Shown: in pieces, positions 41,103-52,686 of the stretch
How the letters are laid out: each line of letters starts with the position of its first letter
How positions within the stretch are numbered: position 1 is the stretch's first letter
Source of the DNA: Zea mays
Lineage: Eukaryota; Streptophyta; Magnoliopsida; Poales; Poaceae
DNA length: 64,000 nt
Direction: 5' to 3'
NCBI RefSeq assembly: GCF_902167145.1
Contig: NC_050103.1
Location: 181,659,625-181,723,624 of the forward strand
The notes under the pieces: generated by a model
What the model saw: the letters and a program-made list of their open reading frames with translations, nothing else
Told to the model about the DNA's origin: nothing
The model's database searches: none
Translations under genes and position numbers: made by a program

Positions 41103-41110
41103 TATAAAAG
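41103..41110 (+). promoter_or_regulatory. TATA box of the Gypsy 5' LTR
   Basis: TATAAAAG in a GC-rich context, about 300 bp before the LTR end. The same box is at 62864-62871 in the 3' LTR. Transcription would start about 25-30 bp later. Confidence 0.75.
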
Positions 41111-41412
41111 GAAGGACCAGGGCCGTCTTAGAGAGGGTTGGCCGCGCGAGGACGAGGACGGGACAGGCGCTCTCTTGGGGCCGCTCGCTTCCCTCTCCCG
41201 CGTGGACGCTTGTAACCCCCTACTGCAAGCGCACCCGACCTGGGCGCGGGACGAACACGAAGGCCGCGGGATTTCCACCTCTCTCACGCCCATCTCCGGC
41301 CACCTCACTTCCCCCCTTCGCGCTCGGCCTCGCGTCGACCCATCTGGGCTCGGGCACGCGGCGACATTCACTCGTCGGCTTAGGGACCCCCCGGTCTCGA
41401 AACGCCGACAGT

Positions 41413-41430
41413 TGGCGCGCCAGGTAGGGG
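41413..41430 (+). promoter_or_regulatory. Gypsy primer-binding site
   Basis: TGGCGCGCCAGGTAGGGG, two bases after the LTR. This is the usual form in related grass Gypsy elements. I do not assign the tRNA. Confidence 0.8.
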
Positions 41431-41470
41431 CGTGCTGCGTGTTGACGAACAGCTTCCCGTTAAGCTCCAG

Positions 41471-43741
41471 ATGGGCAGTCTCCAACAACCTCTCCGACCC
41501 GGGACGGTGCTCCGTTTCGGGAGCCTTGAGTTCATGTCCTTCGACGGCAGCTACGACATGATACTCCTTCCACCGCCGCGCGACAACGACAATGGCGGCC
41601 GACAGCCCGCCCGCCGGCGGCGGAATCGACGACGTCTTCCCCGCGTGGTGGAAGAACAACATTCGAGCTCGCCCCGACCTCTCCCCCGCCAACGGAGGAG
41701 GAGGCGGGGAAACCAAGGCCAAGCGGGAGGCCGCGCCTCGTCGGCTGTCGAGCGAGTCGACGTCCCCAGCGCCCCAACGGGGGGCGCGTCGGGCGTCGAC
41801 CTCGCGTTTGAGACGAAGGCGAGCGCCGTCTCCCCGCGACACGCCAATCCCGAGCAAGTGGACGACGCCGGTGCACTCGCGGAGAGCTTGCAGGACGTCG
41901 CCCTCGTACCTGAGACGACGGTGCAATCAGTCCCCGACGTGACTATGTCGCTGCTCGTCGACCGAAAGGTACCGACCGATTCCCATCCCACGTCATTTGG
42001 ACTCAGCCACAACCTGCCTAGCGACCTTGCTTTGGCGGGCGCTCTCGTAGAGGCGAGTTCAAACCCTCTGGGGTTTCGCATGCGGTCGCCTTGGGACCGG
42101 CTGACGGACGTCTCGACCTACGGGCCCTCTGGGTCCGAGGAAGATGATGACTCCAACATCTGTTGGGATTTCTCTGGATTTGGCAACCCCAGTGCCATGC
42201 GGGACTTCATGACCGAATGTGACTACTGCCTCTCCGACTGTTCCGACGGTAGCCGCAGCCTCGACGACGAGGACTGCGGCCCAAGCCGCGAATGTTTCCA
42301 CGTCGAGCTAGGGGATCCCTCCGAGGGCAACCATCTCGGCATGCCGGAGGACGGTGATCTCCCTAGGCCGGTGCCTCGCGCTGACATCCCGCGGGAGCTA
42401 GCTGTGGTCCCCGTTCCGGCGGGGGGTCACGACCCACAGCTCGAGCAAGTCCGCGGGGCGCAGGCCAGGCTCGATGAGGGAGCAGGAGCGCTTGAGCCGA
42501 TCCGCCGGGACGTCGGGCAGGCAGGGGCGGGCCAACCCTCGGCCGGAGAAATACGTCACCTGCCCCAGGGTCTCCAGCACCGCGTCGCCGACGGCGTCAG
42601 GCTCAGGCCACCACCCGCATCTAGTGGGGTCGGTCAGAACCTGGCTGCAGCAGCGATGCTTCTCCGCGCGATGCCGGAGCCATCAACCACCGAGGGTCGG
42701 CGAATCCAGGGAGAGCTCAAGAATCTCCTGGAAGGCGCTGCGGTCCGGCGGGTCGAGAGCTCTGCCTCCCGAAGGCAGGGATACCCCTCGGAACCTCATG
42801 CCGCGACTTCCCGATTCATGCGGGAAGCCTCGGTCTACACCGGGCATACGCGCAACACCGCGCTTGCGGCCCCGGGCCACCTCGGCAACGAGCACCATCA
42901 TCGCGACCATCGGGCCCACCTCGACGAAAGGGTGCGCCGAGGTTACCACCCCAGGCTTGGGGGACGCTACGACAGCGGGGAGGATCAGAGTCCCTCGCCC
43001 GAACCACCCGGTCCGCAGGCCTTCAGCCGGGCCATCCGACGGGCACCGTTCCCGACCCGGTTCCGACCCCCGACTACTATCACAAAGTACTCGGGGAAAA
43101 CGAGACCGGAACTGTGGCTCGCGGACTACCGCCTGGCCTGCCAACTGGGTGGAACGGACGACGACAACCTCATCATCCGCAACCTCCCCCTGTTCCTCTC
43201 CGACACCGCTCGCGCCTGGTTGGAGCACCTGCCTCCGGGGCAGATCTCCAACTGGGATGATCTGGTCCAAGCCTTCGCCGGCAATTTCCAGGGCACGTAC
43301 GTGCGCCCCGGGAATTCCTGGGACCTCCGAAGCTGCCGGCAGCAGCCGGGAGAGTCTCTCCGGGACTACATCCGGCGATTCTCGAAGCAGCGCACCGAGC
43401 TGCCCAACATCACTGACTCGGATGTCATCGGCGCGTTCCTTGCCGGCACCACCTGCCGCGACCTGGTGAGTAAGTTGGGTCACAAGACCCCCACCAGGGC
43501 GAGCGAGCTGATGGACATCGCCACCAAGTTCGCCTCTGGCCGGGAGGCGATCGAGGCTATCTTCCGAAAGGACAAGCAGCCCCAGGGCCGCCCATCGGAA
43601 GATGCTCCCGAGGCGTCTACTCCGCGCTGCGCCAAGAAGAAAGGCAAGAAGAAGTCGCAAGCGAAACGCGACGCCGCTGACGCGGACCTTGTCGCCGCCA
43701 CCGAGTACAAGAACCCTCGGAAGCCCCCCCGGAGGTGCTAA
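41471..43741 (+). CDS. gag: Gypsy Gag (3' end shifted)
   Basis: Starts at MGSLQQPLRPGTV (41471); the frame is open further upstream to 41432. The first 500 residues are Arg/Pro/Gly-rich and poorly structured. The retrotransposon Gag core follows: WLADYRLACQLGG, RAWLEHLPPGQISNWDDLVQ, SLRDYIRRFSKQRTELPNI and SELMDIATKFASGREA. No standard CCHC knuckle was seen; a Cys/His block CPYHQGPVKHTLEEC lies downstream in the shifted frame. At 43724-43730 a run of seven C, one more than keeps the frame, leads to a stop at 43741, so Gag is separated from the protease by a frameshift. Long antisense frames here are composition artefacts. Confidence 0.85.
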   Translation: MGSLQQPLRPGTVLRFGSLEFMSFDGSYDMILLPPPRDNDNGGRQPARRRRNRRRLPRVVEEQHSSSPRPLPRQRRRRRGNQGQAGGRASSAVERVDVPSAPTGGASGVDLAFETKASAVSPRHANPEQVDDAGALAESLQDVALVPETTVQSVPDVTMSLLVDRKVPTDSHPTSFGLSHNLPSDLALAGALVEASSNPLGFRMRSPWDRLTDVSTYGPSGSEEDDDSNICWDFSGFGNPSAMRDFMTECDYCLSDCSDGSRSLDDEDCGPSRECFHVELGDPSEGNHLGMPEDGDLPRPVPRADIPRELAVVPVPAGGHDPQLEQVRGAQARLDEGAGALEPIRRDVGQAGAGQPSAGEIRHLPQGLQHRVADGVRLRPPPASSGVGQNLAAAAMLLRAMPEPSTTEGRRIQGELKNLLEGAAVRRVESSASRRQGYPSEPHAATSRFMREASVYTGHTRNTALAAPGHLGNEHHHRDHRAHLDERVRRGYHPRLGGRYDSGEDQSPSPEPPGPQAFSRAIRRAPFPTRFRPPTTITKYSGKTRPELWLADYRLACQLGGTDDDNLIIRNLPLFLSDTARAWLEHLPPGQISNWDDLVQAFAGNFQGTYVRPGNSWDLRSCRQQPGESLRDYIRRFSKQRTELPNITDSDVIGAFLAGTTCRDLVSKLGHKTPTRASELMDIATKFASGREAIEAIFRKDKQPQGRPSEDAPEASTPRCAKKKGKKKSQAKRDAADADLVAATEYKNPRKPPRRC

Positions 43742-46700
43742 CCTCTTCGACAAGATGCTCAAGGAGCCGTGTCCCTATCATCAGGGGCCCGTCAAGCACA
43801 CCCTTGAGGAGTGCGTCATGCTTCGGCGCCACTTCCACAGGGCCGGGCCACCCGCGGAGGGTGGCAGGGCCCGCGACGACGACAAGAAGGAAGATCACCA
43901 AGCAGGAGAGTTCCCCGAGGTCCGCGACTACTTCATGATCTACGGTGGGCATGCGGCGAATGCCTCGGCTCGGCATCGCAAGCAAGAGCGCCGGGAGGTC
44001 TGCTCTGTGAAGGTGGCGGCGCCAGTCTACCTAGACTGGTCTGACAAGCCCATCACCTTCGACCAAGCGGACCACCCCGACCACGTGCCGAGCCCGGGGA
44101 AATACCCGCTCGTCGTCGACCCCATCGTCGGCGACGTCAGGCTCACCAAGGTCCTTATGGACGGGGGCAGCTGCCTCAACATCATCTACACCGAGACCCT
44201 CTGGCTCCTGCGCGTCGATCTGTCCTCCGTCCGAGCAGGCGCTGCGCCCTTCCACGGGATCATTCCCGGGAAGCGCGTCCAGCCCCTCAGACGACTCGAC
44301 CTTCCCGTCTGCTTCGGAACGCCCTCCAACTTTCTGAAGGGAGACTCTGACGTTCGAGGTGGTCGGGTTCCGAGGAACCTACCACGCGGTACTGGGGAGG
44401 CCATGCTACGCGAAGTTCATGGTCGTCCCCAACTACACCTACCTGAAGCTCAAGATGTCGGGCCCCAACGGGGTCATCACCGTCGGCCCCACGTACAAAC
44501 ACGCGTTCGAATGCGACGTGGAGTGCGTGGAGTACGCCGAGGCCCTCGCCGAGTCCGAGGCCCTCATCGCCGACCTGGAAAGCCTCTCCAAAGAGGTGCC
44601 CGACGTGAAGCGCCATGCCGGCAACTTCGAGCCAGTGGAGACGGTCAAGGCCGTCCCTCTCGACCCCAGTGGCGACACCTCCAAGCAGATCCGGATCGGT
44701 TCCGGGCTCGACCCCAAATAGGAAGCAGTGCTTGTCGACTTTCTCCGCGCAAACGCCGACGTCTTTGCGTGGAGTCCCTCGGACATGCCCGGCATACCGA
44801 GGGATGTCGCCGAGCACTCGCTGGATATTCGGGCCGGAGCCCGACCCGTCAAGCAGCCTCTGCGCCGATTCGACGAGGAGAAGTGCAGAGTGATAGGCGA
44901 GGAGATCCACAAGCTATTGGCAGCAAGGTTCATCAAAGAGGTATTCCATCCCGAATGGCTTGCCAACCCCGTGCTTGTGAGAAAGAAAGGGGGGAAATGG
45001 TGGATGTGTGTAGACTACACTGGTCTCAACAAAGCATGTCCGAAGGTTCCCTACCCTCTGCCTCGCATCGATCAAATCGTGGATTCCACTGCTGGGTGCG
45101 AAACCCTGTCCTTCCTCGACGCCTACTCAGGGTATCACCAAATCAGGATGAAAGAGTCCGACCAGCTCGCGACTTCTTTCATCACGCCCTTCGGCATGTA
45201 CTGCTATGTCACCATGCCGTTCGGTTTGAGGAATGCGGGCGCGACGTATCAGCGGTGCATGAACCATGTGTTCGGCGAACACATCGGTCGCACGGTCGAG
45301 GCCTACGTCGATGACATCGTAGTCAAGACGAGGAAAGCTTCCGACCTCCTCTCCGACCTTGAAGTGACATTCCGATGTCTCAAAGCGAAAGGCGTCAAGC
45401 TCAATCCCGAGAAGTGTGTCTTCGGGGTGCCCCGGGGCATGCTCTTGGGGTTCATCGTCTCCGAGCGGGGCATCGAAGCCAACCCGGAGAAGATCGCAGC
45501 CATCACCAGCATGGGGCCCATCAAGGACTTGAAAGGCGTACAGAGGGTCATGGGATGTCTCGCGGCCCTGAGCCGCTTCATCTCACGCCTCGGCGAAAGA
45601 GGCCTGCCTCTGTACCGCCTCTTAAGGAAGGCCGAGTGCTTCGCTTGGACCCCTGAGGCCGAGGAAGCTCTCGGGAACCTGAAGGCGCTCCTCACAAAGG
45701 CGCCTGTCTTGGTGCCTCCAGCTGATGGAGAAGCCCTCTTGGTCTACGTCGCCGCGACCACTTAGGTGGTTAGCGCCGCGATTGTGGTCGAGAGGCAAGA
45801 AGAGGGGCATGCATTGCCCGTTCAGAGGCCGGGTTACTTCGTCAGCGAGGTACTGTCCGAAACCAAGATCCGCTACCCACAAGTTCAGAAGCTGCTGTAT
45901 GCAGTGATCCTGACGAGGCGGAAGTTGCGACACTACTTCGAGTCTCATCCGGTAACTGTGGTGTCATCCTTCCCCCTGGGGGAGATCATCCAGTGCCGAG
46001 AGGCCTCGAGCGGGATTGCAAAGTGGGCGGTGGAAATCATGGGCGAGACAATCTCGTTCGCCCCTCGGAAGGCCATCAAGTCCCAGGTATTGGCGGACTT
46101 CGTAGCCGAATGGGTCGACACCCAGCTACCGACGGCTCCGATCCAACCGGAGCTCTGGACCATGTTTTTCGACGGGTCGCTGATGAAGACGGGAGCCGGC
46201 GCGGGCCTACTCTTCATCTCGCCCCTCGGGAAACACCTACGCTATGTGCTACGCCTCCATTTCCCGGCGTCCAACAATGTGGCTGAGTACGAGGCTCTGA
46301 TCAACGGGTTGCGAATCGCCATCGAGCTAGGGGTCAGGCGCCTCGACGCCCGCGGTGACTCGCGGCTCGTCATCGACCAAGTCATGAAGAACTCCCACTG
46401 TCGCGACCCGAAGATGGAGGCCTACTGCGATGAGGTTCGGCGCCTGGAAGACAAGTTCTACGGGCTCGAGCTTAACCACATCGCTCGGCGCTACAACGAG
46501 ACTGCGGATGAGCTGGCAAAAATAGCCTCGGGGCGAACAACGGTTCCCCGGACGTCTTCTCCCGGGATCTGCATCAACCCTCCGTCAAGATCGACGACGC
46601 GCCCGAGCCTGAGGCGCCCTCGGTCCAGCCCGAGGTACCCTCGGCACAGCCCGAGGCACCCTCAGCTCGGCCCGAGGCGCCCTCGGTTCAGCCCGAGGTA

Positions 46701-48011
46701 CCCTCGGCCTCCGAGGGCGAGGCGCTGCGCATCGAGGAGGAGCGGAGCGGGGCCACGCCTGATCGAAATTGGCAGACCCCGTACCTGCAATATCTCCGCC
46801 AAGGAGAGCTACCCCTCGACCGAGCCAAGGCTCGGCGGGTAGCGCGACGCGCCAAGTCGTTCGTCTTGCTGGGCGATGAGAAGGAGCTCTACCACCGCAG
46901 CCCCTCGGGCATCCTCCAGCGATGCATCTCCATCGCCGAAGGTCAGGAACTCCTGCAAGAGATACACTCGGGGGCTTGCGGCCATCACGCAGCGCCTCGA
47001 GCCCTTGTCGGGAATGCTTTCCGGCAAGGCTTCTACTGGCCAACGACGGTGGCCGACGCCACTAGAATTGTCCGCACCTGCGAAGGGTGTCAATTCTATG
47101 CGAAGCAGACCCACCTGCCCGCTCAGGCTCTGCAGACGATACCCATCACCTGACCCTTTGCTGTGTGGGGTCTGGACCTCGTCGGCCCCTTGCAGAAGGC
47201 GCCCGGGGGCTACACGCACCCGCCGGTCGCCATCGACAAATTCTCCAAGTGGATCGAGGTCCGACCTCTGAACAGCATCAGGTCCGAGCAGGCGGTGGCG
47301 TTCTTCACCAACATCATCCATCGCTTCGGGGTCCCGAACTCCATCATCACCGACAACGGCACCCAGTTCACCGGCGGAAAGTTCTTGGACTTCTGCGAAG
47401 ATCACCACATCCGGGTGGACTGGGCCGCCGTGGCTCATCCCATGTCGAACGGACAAGTAGAGCGTGCCAACGGCATGATTCTACAAGGGCTCAAGCCTCG
47501 GATTTACAACGACCTCAACAAGTTCGGCAAGCGATGGATGAAGGAACTCCCCTCGGTGGTCTGGAGCCTGAGGACAACACCGAGCCGTGCCACGGGTTTC
47601 ACGCCGTTCTTCCTGGTCTACGGGGCCGAGGCCGTCTTGCCCACTGACCTAGAATACGGCTCCCCGAGGACGAGGGCCTACAGTGATCAAAGCAACCAAG
47701 CTAGCCGAGAAGACTCGCTGGACCAGCTGGAAGAAGCTCGGGACAAGGCCTTACTACACTCGGCGCGGTACCAGCAGTCCCTGCGACGCTACCACGCCCG
47801 AGGGGTCCGGCCCTGAGACCTCCAGGTGGGCGACCTGGTGCTTCGGCTGCGGCAAGACGCCCGAGGGAGGCACAAGCTCACGCCCCCCTGGGAGGGGCCA
47901 TTCGTCATCGCAAAAGTTCTGAAGCCCGGAACGTACAAGCTGGCCAACAGTCAAGGCGAGGTCTACGGCAACGCTTGGAACATCCAACAGCTACGTCGCT
48001 TCTACCCTTAA
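43731..48011 (+). pseudogene. pol: Gypsy Pol, decayed (protease, RT, two RNase H, integrase)
   Basis: In order: Cys/His block (43767); protease with MDGGSCLNIIY (44159); reverse transcriptase with LDAYSGYHQI and YVDD (45304-45315); Gypsy RNase H; a second archaeal-type RNase H with FFDGSL, EYEAL, RGDSRL and ETADELA (46168-46520); a Pro/Glu repeat linker (46600-46720); a zinc-binding H-H-C-C block (46980-47100); the integrase core with GLDLVGP, TDNGTQF and VERANG (47166-47480); and a C-terminal chromatin-side tail to 48011. Breaks: frameshifts at 43724-43730, about 44338-44341 and 46546-46549; stops at 44719, 45763, 47151 and 47814. Each stop is one C-to-T or G-to-A step from the residue expected there. 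Not functional. Confidence 0.9.
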
Positions 48012-48233
48012 GATGTTTTCAAGTTGTTCATATACCTCGCACCCACACAAAGTTTAGTCATCAAGGAAGGGTCGGCCTCGCCTCGGCAAAGCCCGACCCT
48101 CCCTCGGGGGCTAAAGGGGGGGGGAACCCCCTCTGCGTTGAAATTTTCCTCGAAAAAAGACCCCTTCTGCCAGAATATCTTTCGTGCTTTCTGACTACTT
48201 CGAAAAGTGGATCCTGAAAACGACGGAGTACAC

Positions 48234-49180
48234 GTAAGCAACCAAGGCTGACCAAGCCGAGGGACTCCTACGCCTCCAGGATACGGATACCTCACTCATC
48301 ACCTTCGGCGATAAGTAACTCGCGTTCGGATAAAGTGATTCCGCGGACCGAACAAGTCTTCACGTTCGGAAGCTCTTCTGCCGAAGCGATCCTTCGAGCC
48401 TTCTCGACTGAGTCGGTGACAGGGCCTCATGGACGGGTGAAAGTGCGCGTAAGCGACAAGGCCGACCGAGCCGAGGGACTCCCACGCCTCCGGGATACGG
48501 ATACCTCACTCATCACCTTCCGCGAGAAGCAACTCTCGCTCGCACAAACATCCCTGTTACCGACAAAAAAGTCCAGATACTCGAAACAAGAGGAAAAGAG
48601 ACGCAGCTTTACAACGCAGCGAGGGTGTGTGTTCTGGCCTCGGCGGCCGCAGAAGGCACACGCTACAAGACAATCTGATCCTGCAGGCTCGGGTCTTGAC
48701 GCTGGAAGGGGGCAGCAGCACCCTCGGCATCGACGACAACTTCGGCGAGGTTCGACCTAGCCTCGGACGGCGACGCGGTCCGAAGACCTCCACTCCGAAG
48801 GACGACGTCATCACCACGCCCGGGCCATCGCCGCTAGGGTCTTCTCCAGGAATCCGGCCCGAGCAGGCGGCTCGGTCGGTCACCTCTGGGGCCTCGGCCA
48901 ACCATCTTCCAAGGGCGCCAGCCCGACCCGAGGCCTCGGCTGGTCAATTCCGGCGTCAGGCCCGCTAACGGACAACCCGGCTAGGCTTCGGCCAACCGGG
49001 TTTTCATTTTCGAGCCAACTCCGCCTCTGTTCATGCTGATATCGCTACCCCTGGCCTCGGCTCGTCGAAGAGCGGCCAAGGGGGCCCTTTAACTAAGCTA
49101 GAGGAGCCTCAGACAACAAGGCGGACCGAGCCGAGGGATTCCTACGCCTCCGGGATACGGATACCTCACTCGTCACCTTG
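48234..49180 (+). repeat. Three dispersed copies of a ~70-bp motif in the Gypsy 3' region
   Basis: 48234-48309, 48449-48524 and 49111-49180 share GACCGAGCCGAGGGACTCC and GGATACGGATACCTCACTC with flanking similarity (about 90% by eye). The intervals are about 215 and 662 bp. Confidence 0.88.
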
Positions 49181-51228
49181 ACACAGGGCGACTCATGCTT
49201 GGTGAAGCGGTTCAGATAATCAACAGGCGAGTCTTAGTGCTCGAAAATGAGGAAAAAACACGGCTCCGTGCCAAAATTACATACATGTTCAGGCCTCGAC
49301 AGCCATAATGAACAAAAACACTGGCATTCAAAGTGCCATTACAAACGGAACTCCGGTTCCCCCTCCGCAGGTACGAACAACCCCACTCCAGGGGGGAGGG
49401 CCTGCGGAGCAACAGAAGACTGACGAGCGGCTCGCCGCCGCCCGCTCTGACTACGACGACAACTACCCCCGCTCCGGGTGGCCGAACCGCAGCAGCGCAG
49501 GCCTCAGGGTGGGCGCTGCTGCAATCTTGCCCTCGCCCACACCGACGCTCGAGGGGCGAGGACAAGTACGAAGAGCCGAAGGCCCGAAGCGCGGATGGTG
49601 GCGGTGATCCCGTTGGCGACGGGGACTTCTCGAACCGCCTCCGCCTCGGCACCGACGGCAGGGGCCATCAGCCCTCCGGCAGATCCCCACTCAAATCCTC
49701 CCGGACGAGTGGGGCACCGGCCTCCGCGTGAAGATGCCACGCCAGTGCAAAAGCAGGACCACCCCAGAACACGAACGCCGCCCTAGCAGCGCGCGACATC
49801 TGGGGTGGCCCTCCCGTGCACACGGCGCGGCAGCCGCCCTCCGGCAGGAGGGGCCGCCGGGAGCCGAGCCGACGAGCCCGACACGCTGGAGGTGACGACG
49901 CCCGCCGTCGACCAGCCCCGCGTTGTCGAAGTCCGGGCCGCCCGCAGGGCCAGTGAGCGCCCTCTCCCTCGAACGCCGCGGGAGAGGGTGACCCACGAAC
50001 CCGCGCGGGAGGTAGAGCGCCGGCTCAGCCCGGCCCCCACCCCAGCGAGGATGATGAACATCCTTGAAGCTGAGGGTGGGACCAAGATCGCAGCCCGGCT
50101 TGCTTCTCCCCACCCAGGAACTGGTGGTCACCGTCTTGGGTGACCGCCGGCGGGGGGGTACAGCCGGGCTGGCGGATGAAAATCCTTGAAGCCGAACGAC
50201 GGCTGAAAGGTACCAACTCCCACGGAGTTGCGTTCCTCCAACGATGAGGCGAAAAGACGGCGGGTATCCCCCATCCGGGGGCTTGGAAGGTGGAAAGACG
50301 CGATGCATAAGGGAGCGAGAAGACATGGTCGCCTTCCGAAAGGGTCGCCTTCCTTTTAAAGGCCACTCTCCCTACTTGCGCCCCCAACCGTCACGGGCTG
50401 AGTCTTCTCCAACACGCTCTAAGGCCCTCCCCCTGTGGCGCGGGGGCTGGGTCCCGCATGTCATGCAAACCGGCTCGGAGCAGAAGAAGCCAAACCGCCG
50501 CGCGCGGCACACACTTCCGCCCAGCGGTTACAAGTGACCCTCCACTTTTGCCCAGACCAACGGGCGAAAGAGGCGGGCAGCCATGCAGGCGGCATGCAAC
50601 CGCGCCAAGTGGACGCGCTTCTCCGACTCCCAACGCGCCCAGCCTGGAGGCCCAGGCCCACGCGTCACGCAACCGGCGCGCCGGATGCTTCATGCAAGCA
50701 ACTGCACCGCCACTTGCGCCACCACCTCGCCTCCTCGATTGCGGAACCAATACCGCGACTCGAGGTGACCCAGCGCACGACCCAGCAGCGCCAGCCTAGC
50801 GCGGCGGTCAATGCGGTCAAAAATGGGCCGGCAGTAATGACGGTGGCAGGCGGGCGGGAGCAGCGGTCACGTCATCAGCCTAGCTCACGTCCCATCCGGG
50901 GGCAGCAAGAGAACCCCCTCTCACGGCGTGAAGACAACGCGCCTGTGATCCGTTCCTCGAACGGCTCGCGCACGCGCGACGGCCGCGCCGCCAACCACTC
51001 GCCCCGTCGCATTAACGCCGCGGCGGGACAGGCGGCACCTATGGCAGGAGAAGCGGGCGACGCTTCGCCTTCGCCATAATAACCGCGCCAAAAAAGGTAC
51101 GCCGCGTCGTTTGGTTTCGTATCTTTTTCCGTTTTTCCTCTTTCTCTATCTCTTGCAACAGGGACCGGGAAAGGGGGATACCCCGAAAAAGATCCTTCCC
51201 CGTGAAGGAACCAGGCTCCGAGCCTCCT

Positions 51229-51433
51229 TACTGATCAGAGGTTCGAAGGCTGGCCCCCTGAAGGGTTTCAACAGCCGCCTCAGATCGCGTGGGCCCTACA
51301 CCCACTACTGGTCAGAGGTTCGAAGGCCGGCCCCCCGAAGGGTTCCACGGCCGCCTCAGGCTACTCGGGCTCCGCGCCCATTACTGATCAGGGGTTCGAA
51401 GGCTGGCCCCCGAAGCGTTCACAGCCGCCTCAG
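51229..51433 (+). repeat. Three tandem 76-77-bp repeats in the Gypsy 3' region
   Basis: Units start at 51229, 51306 and 51382 with TACTG(A/G)TCAG(A/G)GGTTCGAAGG, followed by CTGGCCCCC and CCGCCTCAG. Confidence 0.9.
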
Positions 51434-52247
51434 ACGCCGAGCGAGGGATGGCCAGGGGTACGTTCGATACATAACCAAGGCTCGGGCTGCGCTCCCGAGG
51501 TACCCTAGGACATTTCCGAGACCAGCGGGAGCGATCTTGTAACGGAATCCCATCGGAGGGAGGCATCGAGCCCTCGGACCCCGTCGCCAGGGGACCGGGT
51601 CCGGCAGATCACCCGCAGGTACTTTTGGGTGTGCCTCTGGGCCCCTAGCCGACCCCTAACGAACGGGGCACGGACGTCCACTCGGATTACCCGCTTGCAG
51701 CTCACTAGAGACACCATGTTCGGCGCCCATCGAGGGCAACATGGCGCTTTCCCCCCCCCCTCCTCCTTGCGGAAAGGCGACGCAGGGGCGTATGTAAAAA
51801 AGCCGAGTCTGTCCCTGATCGCCCTCTCGCCCTGTGCAGAGGCTCGGGGGCTGCTCTCGCAAACCCGGCTCCGGCCGAACCGTTGACAGCGTCAACATAC
51901 CAGTCCGAGAACTTGGGCCCCGACCGTACACCCGGGCTACGGCCAGTTCGCATGAGGGAACAACCAGGCCAGCCGAAGCATTACGCAAGGCATTTGAAAG
52001 GGAAATGTGCCCTTGGGCCATTTCTATGTATTTTGGTGATTGAGTGCCAACACATGTGCTTAATTGGGAATTTATGTACATGGATGAACAAGGTGAAAAT
52101 CATGAAGTAAAGGTATGTTTCTAAGCCTTAGTACATTGGTTTTAAGTACTAATATATTTGTCTAAGTGTTAGAAACAGAAAGAAGAAGAATAGAGAAAAG
52201 GAGAAGGGACTTGGCTGTGTGCTGCCAAGACCCAGCTCGGTCTGGAG

Positions 52248-52612
52248 CACCGGACTGTCCGGTGTGCACCGGACAGTGTCCGGTGCGCCAGGCTGGCGCG
52301 ACTCGAACTGGCCGCTCTCGGGAAATTGGCCGGCGGCGTACGGCTAAAATTCACCGGACTGTCCGGTGTGCACCGGACTGTCCGGTGAGCCATCGGTCGG
52401 CCAGGGCCAACGGTCGGCCGCGCAATCCGCGCGGGACACGTGGCCGAGCCAACGGTCGGAAGACGGCACCGGACTGTCCGGTGCGCACCGGACATGTCCG
52501 GTGCGCCAACAGCGCCAGATCTGCCAACGGTCTGCAACGGTCGTCTTCGCCGTTTAAGGAAACAAATCGGGCACCGGACAGTGTCCGGTGTGCACCGGAC
52601 TGTCCGGTGCCC
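52248..52612. promoter_or_regulatory. Cluster of CACCGGACTGTCCGGTG palindromes in the LTR U3
   Basis: About eight 17-bp perfect or near-perfect palindromes (some with ACAGTGTCC or ACATGTCC centres) in 365 bp upstream of the TATA box. Also present in the other Sirevirus LTRs here. Published work on Sireviruses describes such conserved palindromes; their binding protein is not something I can read from sequence. Confidence 0.85.
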
Positions 52613-52677
52613 CCGACGACAGAAGGCAAGGATGGCCTTCCGGATTTGCTCTCAACGGCTCCTAGCTGCCTTGGGGC

Positions 52678-52686
52678 TATAAAAGG
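52678..52686 (+). promoter_or_regulatory. TATA box of Sirevirus copy 3 5' LTR
   Basis: TATAAAAGG after CCTTGGGGC. Identical at 60384-60392 in the 3' LTR. It is the likely core promoter for the genomic RNA. Confidence 0.8.

Larger units (their letters stand above)
39405..41410 (+). repeat. 5' LTR of the Gypsy element
   Basis: 2006 bp, TG...CA. It contains an internal tandem array (39901-40611) and a promoter near its end (TATA box 41103-41110), followed by a GC-rich leader. Confidence 0.95.
48012..51994 (+). other. Gypsy 3' untranslated part, first segment
   Basis: GC-rich sequence with no coherent protein. It contains a three-copy dispersed motif and a three-unit tandem repeat (separate entries). 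Polypurine-like GGGGGCTAAAGGGGGGGGG at 48105-48125. Long frames on either strand are not conserved domains. Confidence 0.7.

Noticed and set aside
41532..42081. Long minus-strand frames of Arg/Pro-rich protein near the start of gag
   Set aside because: Composition-driven shadows of the GC-rich gag leader.
42683..43762. 359-codon antisense frame in the Gypsy gag region
   Set aside because: No domain, high GC, and opposite a recognisable Gag core. Some Gypsy families carry antisense genes, but here nothing supports translation.
49691..51079. Frames of 100-214 codons in the Gypsy 3' region as a possible captured gene or envelope
   Set aside because: No signal peptide plus membrane pattern, no recognisable domain, and similar lengths on both strands as expected in GC-rich non-coding DNA.
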